Origin: Hofstenia miamia
Lineage: Eukaryota; Xenacoelomorpha; Acoela
DNA: 64,000 bases
NCBI GenBank assembly: GCA_004352715.1
Contig: SCFE01000084.1
Coordinates: forward strand, 1,310,509-1,374,508
Reading direction: 5' to 3'
Below, piece after piece: positions 59,678 to 64,000 of this stretch. Position 1 is the stretch's first letter; every line of letters begins with the position of its first letter. The position numbers and the translations under genes are program-made. The notes below the pieces were generated by a model. That model was given only the letters and a program-made list of their open reading frames with translations. It was not told where the DNA came from and did not search any database.

Positions 59678-59680
<3 letters not shown>

Positions 59681-59711
<31 letters not shown>
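59681..59711. repeat. (TA)n microsatellite
   Basis: TA repeat immediately after the possible donor site of the receptor-like exon. Confidence 0.85.
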
Positions 59712-59713
<2 letters not shown>

Positions 59714-60984
59714 ATTGAAGTTTGGCCTTCAACTTTCAAAGTGAGTAAAAATTTAACTATGTATATTCATTATTCATTATTTGAATTTCAAGATATCCAA
59801 ATTTTAAAGTGTTTTTGCCTATTTCGAACAGCAGGGAGTTCTGCTGTATGCAGTATATTATGATATGGAAAAGAGGAGAAATTGGATTCTGGCTAACAAA
59901 TTTTAGTTGCACCGGATAATTTCGTACGTCAAGTGACAGTGTGGGGGAAGGGGGGATATAATTAAACCATGACCAGATATTTCAATTCAATTGAATACTT
60001 CAATATCAATTCTTGGTGATTCAATTCCAATTCATACGGACCAATAATATCAGTTTCAATATCAGTTCCACTGTCATTAAAATTTGCATTTTTCCATTTT
60101 CATAATCTTAGAAGTTCTAATTACATTTTTTTTAAAAAGCTTCCCCATAGACTTGAAAAATTAATCGATAATTTACGTCATAAATTGTGTGATCGGCTTT
60201 TATGAATATATAAAGACATGATTTTTTGAATAAGGTGGACTTATAAAATCAATTTAAAATGCCAAATTCTAACTTAAACTGATAATTTATTACAATTCAA
60301 AATATTATTTCGACTCTCAAGGAATGGCCAATTCCAATTTTAATCTTAGGAAATGTATCAATTCTCAATTCCTATGAATGAATTGAAATTCCTGGCTATG
60401 TCATAGTCAAAATATTTAACGGGTGTACAAAATAACATATAATTTTGCAGAAATACTTCTCTATCTATAAAAGTAAAAATATGGAAAGATCACACTTTTA
60501 GCATTTTCAAAAATCTAAGACTTAGAAAGGATTACAAGTGGCAAACAAGATTTATGCTAGTTTTGCTATCTCAATTTGTTTCTAAATATTGCTTAGCTGA
60601 AAGTCAACTTATTAATGTTATTTCTAGGTAAATTAGTGCAAATGGGTCGAAAGCATAAATATGAAGTGAAAAATTCATTATTCTTCTAAATTTTATCTCT
60701 AAAGATATTCTCACATCAAAACCTTGACATCTTTCTAAGTTAAAAAGCGTGACGATTTTAATAAAAATTCAAAAAATTCACTAAGTAATAATTTGATTAA
60801 TAATAATAATTACTAACCCCAGGTTTGCCACCACTAGAACTGAGAGTATATCATTTTTCGAAATTGAGTATTTTTTCAGGTTTGTTTTTATAATAAGTAC
60901 CAATCTACTTTTGCCATATTTCAATAAAATCAGCATTCTTTCTAAATTCTACTAAAAATTGTTTTGATAAACATGCCCCACTGA
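59712..60984. other. AT-rich stretch, no gene
   Basis: No supported gene. The 5' (endonuclease) part of the LINE is not visible here, so the LINE seems 5'-truncated or decayed. Confidence 0.45.
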
Positions 60985-63041
60985 TCTTTAAAAAGGTTAG
61001 TAACAATTCAAAAATCTCAAACGAATTCTATCCACCATCTATCAGAAGGCTTAATCTGAAACGATGTGAAGCATTTAAGAGGCTGTGTATTGAAAGGTCT
61101 AATGCTGCTGAGGCAAATTATCTTCGCCTGAAAAACGATTATGAATGCAGTTTAAGGGGTTTCATGGCTGACAAAGAGAAGCAGGCATATGCTGAATGCA
61201 GAGATTCTGATGCTAAATGGAAATACATTAAACACTTAGCNNNNNNNNNNNNNNNNNNNNNNNNNNNNNNNNNNNNNNNNNNNNNNNNNNNNNNNNNNNN
61301 NNNNNNNNNNNNNNNNNNNNNNNNNNNNNNNNNNNNNNNNNNNNNNNNNNNNNNNNNNNNNNNNNNNNNNNNNNNNNNNNNNNNNNNNNNNNNNNNNNNN
61401 NNNNNNNNNNNNNNNNNNNNNNNNNNNNNNNNNNNNNNNNNNNNNNNNNNNNNNNNNNNNNNNNNNNNNNNNNNNNNNNNNNNNNNNNNNNNNNNNNNNN
61501 NNNNNNNNNNNNNNNNNNNNNNNNNNNNNNNNNNNNNNNNNNNNNNNNNNNNNNNNNNNNNNNNNNNNNNNNNNNNNNNNNNNNNNNNNNNNNNNNNNNN
61601 NNNNNNNNNNACATTATTAAAAAACTCGATGACTGTATCCTCAGACACTTCCAGTCAATTGTAAATGATGCCATTAGCAGCTCCGTTTTTCCAACTCCTT
61701 TAAAAAAGTCAGACATTATTCCCATATACAAAAGTGGAGACAAACAATTGCCATCAAACTACCGCCCTATTGCCATCACCAATCCCTTCGCGAAATGTTT
61801 TGAAAAGCTACTTTGTCAACAAATAGTTGAGTATATAGAAGACAATAACTTTATTTCAGACAATCAATTTGCTTATAAAAAGTCATTTTCAAGTTCTCAT
61901 TGTGTGTTGAGATTAACGGAGACTATAAGATCAAACTTAAACTCTAACCTTTGTTCATGTATTGTCCTCATTGACCTGAGCAAAGCCTTTGATAGCATCG
62001 ACCACACGTTGTTAATGGAAAAGTTATTACACAAGAATTTTAGCGCTGATGCTGTAAAATTGCTTGAGGATTTCGTTCAGAATAGATTACAAAGAGTTAA
62101 GTTAAATAATACTTTTTCGAATTATGAAACTACCTTGCGAGGAGTGCCCCAAAGGACTGTTTTAGGTCCGCTGTTATGTACTTTATATATCGATGACATA
62201 CAATCAGTTGTGAATAAATCTGAATTAATTTTGCATGCTGATGACATTTGTATTATTTCTTCAGGCAACACACTTGCTAATGCTAAAGCAAAATTGCAGA
62301 GTGATCTTGATAGAGTAACGGAATATCTCACTAATAATTGTCTTAAAATAAACACAAACAAAACGCAGTTCGGAGTTTTCTTCAATTGCATAATTGAACC
62401 ACAAGCTCAAATTAATATTTTACAGGAAACTGGATAATCAAACCAACATAAATTACCTAGGTGTGGATATTGATAATAAATTAGTTTTCACCAAATTTTT
62501 TCAGAACAAAATTAGTAAAATGCGCAAGGGAATCCGGTACTTGTACGCGATGAGGCATCTATCTGTACATGTTGAAGTTTTGCATGCCTTTGTACTGTCA
62601 CACTTGAACTATTGTTCATTTCTATTCATCAGTCTATCTACCCAACACAAAAAGAAACTAACTGAAACAATCAATTGGGCGATTCGTACTATGTATAGTA
62701 TCCCAAAATATAAATCACTATATTACATGATGAAACAATTAAACATTTTACCTCCATGTGAAACTATAAAACTTCAATCTTTAAATCTATTCCATAAATT
62801 CATGTTTGATCATAAATCAATTAAGTTTCTTGATAGATTCATCAACAAGACCAACAGAGGTAATAAAGCGGCATCAATACTAAAAAATAGCACTAAATTC
62901 TGGGACAGTTCCTTTAGCTTAAATATAATCAAATTGTGGAATGCCTTAGACAATGATATAAGATATCAACCTAAATTAAAATTATTTAATAAAATACTGA
63001 AAGAGAATCTGAGAAATAACGTGTATTTGCAATGCCAGTGA
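60985..63041 (+). pseudogene. LINE reverse transcriptase (CR1/Jockey-like), frameshifted
   Basis: One frame reads from the linker (RRLNLKRCEAFKRL to DSDAKWKYIKHL), through a 370 N gap, into RT: SDIIPIYKSGDKQLPSNYRP, DNQFAYKKSFSS, VLIDLSKAFDSIDH (first Asp), RGVPQRTVLGPLL, LYIDDIQSV and HADDICII (YADD replaced by HADD). After LKINTNKTQ it ends at about 62437. The rest (62394-63041) is in another frame: NYLGVDIDNKLVFTKFF, the HLNYCSFLF region and a C-terminal domain to TGA at 63039. A small indel near 62400-62437 thus splits it. AATAAA lies at 63129. Endonuclease is not seen. CR1/Jockey placement rests on motif style. Confidence 0.82.
61241..61610. other. Gap of 370 N inside the LINE
   Basis: The reading frame of the linker before the gap and the RT after it are consistent with one protein, but the missing length is only an estimate. 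Confidence 0.95.
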
Positions 63042-63595
63042 TCTTATAAATTACATTAGATTCACCCATTTTTATTGTATTTGTTGACAATTTGTTTTTA
63101 CTTTTTATTTTATTCATAATTATTCTGAATAAAATTGTTTCAAATTCAAAAGAATAATGAACTAAGTGCTACATAAAATGTAATTATAATAATTGAAAGA
63201 CATCAATGAGTGAACATACTATAATTATAGAATGAAAGAAAATATATTATAAAGCACTGACCAAGTATTTGCAAAATAATTTTTTAAAACTCATTTAGAT
63301 TATTTGAAAAAAATATTTGAAAAACTGAATTGACTAGGAAAAATTGTTAATATTTAAAACCGTTGTCGGTGCCATACATCAACTTTTTTTGTTTGAAAAA
63401 ACATTTTTGTTCATGAAATTTGCTTTTTTTATTAAGAAATTTTCGAGTGACATTTATGATTATATTTGGGAAGGCTGCTGCAAATATTTTATATTACTAT
63501 TTTATTGAGTACTCCATGGAGAGATAGACATGAACCCGCCAACATTTTCAATATATAAAGGCTAAAGTTGAATGAATTAGTATATATCTATGGTA
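63042..63595. other. LINE 3' flank and AT-rich DNA
   Basis: Contains the AATAAA at 63129 and no further gene. Confidence 0.5.
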
Positions 63596-64000
63596 NNNNN
63601 NNNNNNNNNNNNNNNNNNNNNNNNNNNNNNNNNNNNNNNNNNNNNNNNNNNNNNNNNNNNNNNNNNNNNNNNNNNNNNNNNNNNNNNNNNNNNNNNNNNN
63701 NNNNNNNNNNNNNNNNNNNNNNNNNNNNNNNNNNNNNNNNNNNNNNNNNNNNNNNNNNNNNNNNNNNNNNNNNNNNNNNNNNNNNNNNNNNNNNNNNNNN
63801 NNNNNNNNNNNNNNNNNNNNNNNNNNNNNNNNNNNNNNNNNNNNNNNNNNNNNNNNNNNNNNNNNNNNNNNNNNNNNNNNNNNNNNNNNNNNNNNNNNNN
63901 NNNNNNNNNNNNNNNNNNNNNNNNNNNNNNNNNNNNNNNNNNNNNNNNNNNNNNNNNNNNNNNNNNNNNNNNNNNNNNNNNNNNNNNNNNNNNNNNNNNN
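63596..64000. other. Assembly gap to window end
   Basis: N from 63596 to the end of the window. Confidence 0.98.

Noticed and set aside
1-64000. CRISPR array, operons, ribosome binding sites or prokaryotic promoters
   Set aside because: The window is eukaryotic. The only regular direct repeat array is the 232 bp satellite, without spacers.

Overview
This 64 kb window comes from an AT-rich invertebrate animal nuclear genome. The evidence is intron-like spacing, long AT-rich non-coding DNA, many (TA)n microsatellites, several classes of eukaryotic transposable element, and a single-exon class A 7TM receptor. I cannot name the phylum from the sequence alone. Apart from that receptor and some weak exon candidates, nearly every recognisable coding stretch belongs to mobile DNA, and most of it is broken.

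Layout: 0-7.7 kb holds small non-autonomous DNA transposons: a 241 bp hAT-like element with a perfect 8 bp target duplication, and a 616 bp hAT-like element that carries a TA-flanked hairpin MITE inside it. 7.77-9.64 kb is a tandem array of eight ~232 bp units. 9.6-18 kb is AT-rich and gene-poor with small hairpin elements, followed by a 1000 N gap. 19.19-23.68 kb and 36.50-39.99 kb are the arms of a large inverted repeat. Each arm carries a ~1.3 kb hAT-like element inserted into an apparent exon, and a Thr-rich terminal exon candidate. The interval between the arms holds the 7TM receptor gene (25.58-26.59, minus strand), a piggyBac transposase remnant (27.2-28.0, minus), a LINE remnant (28.0-29.26) and a Ty3/gypsy-type retrotransposon. 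The retrotransposon has a 5' LTR at 29.70-30.87, a primer-binding site, gag, protease and a partial reverse transcriptase; its 3' part is lost at a junction and in a gap. Right of the inverted repeat are a decayed tnp2-like transposase (40.0-41.17), an internally deleted Tc1 element (42.44-43.31), two copies of an unclassified transposon-type protein gene (43.3-45.0 and 45.2-46.4), a minus-strand solo LTR related to the gypsy LTR (49.13-50.36), a 1.85 kb direct duplication, a Tc1/mariner element of DD41D type (53.49-54.79), a possible second 7TM exon (59.48) and a LINE reverse transcriptase (60.98-63.04).

The sequence is a draft scaffold. Six single-n joins (20453, 33157, 33379, 45023, 51645, 58437) and several longer N runs are present. 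Four of the duplications start or stop exactly at a single n, so they are best read first as unmerged allelic contigs, not as biology.

The most informative observations are these: (1) a canonical UUUAAAC slippery heptamer placed directly before the gag UAG, with the protease-pol reading frame at exactly -1; (2) the LTR boundary guess confirmed by an independent inverted solo LTR 19 kb away; (3) an exon reading frame that becomes continuous when the hAT insertion and one target-site copy are ignored; (4) a piggyBac transposase only visible by reading through stops and frameshifts; (5) the tnp2-like transposase frame running across the inverted-repeat boundary; (6) the DD41D catalytic spacing. 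No wholly new molecular system can be demonstrated from this window.
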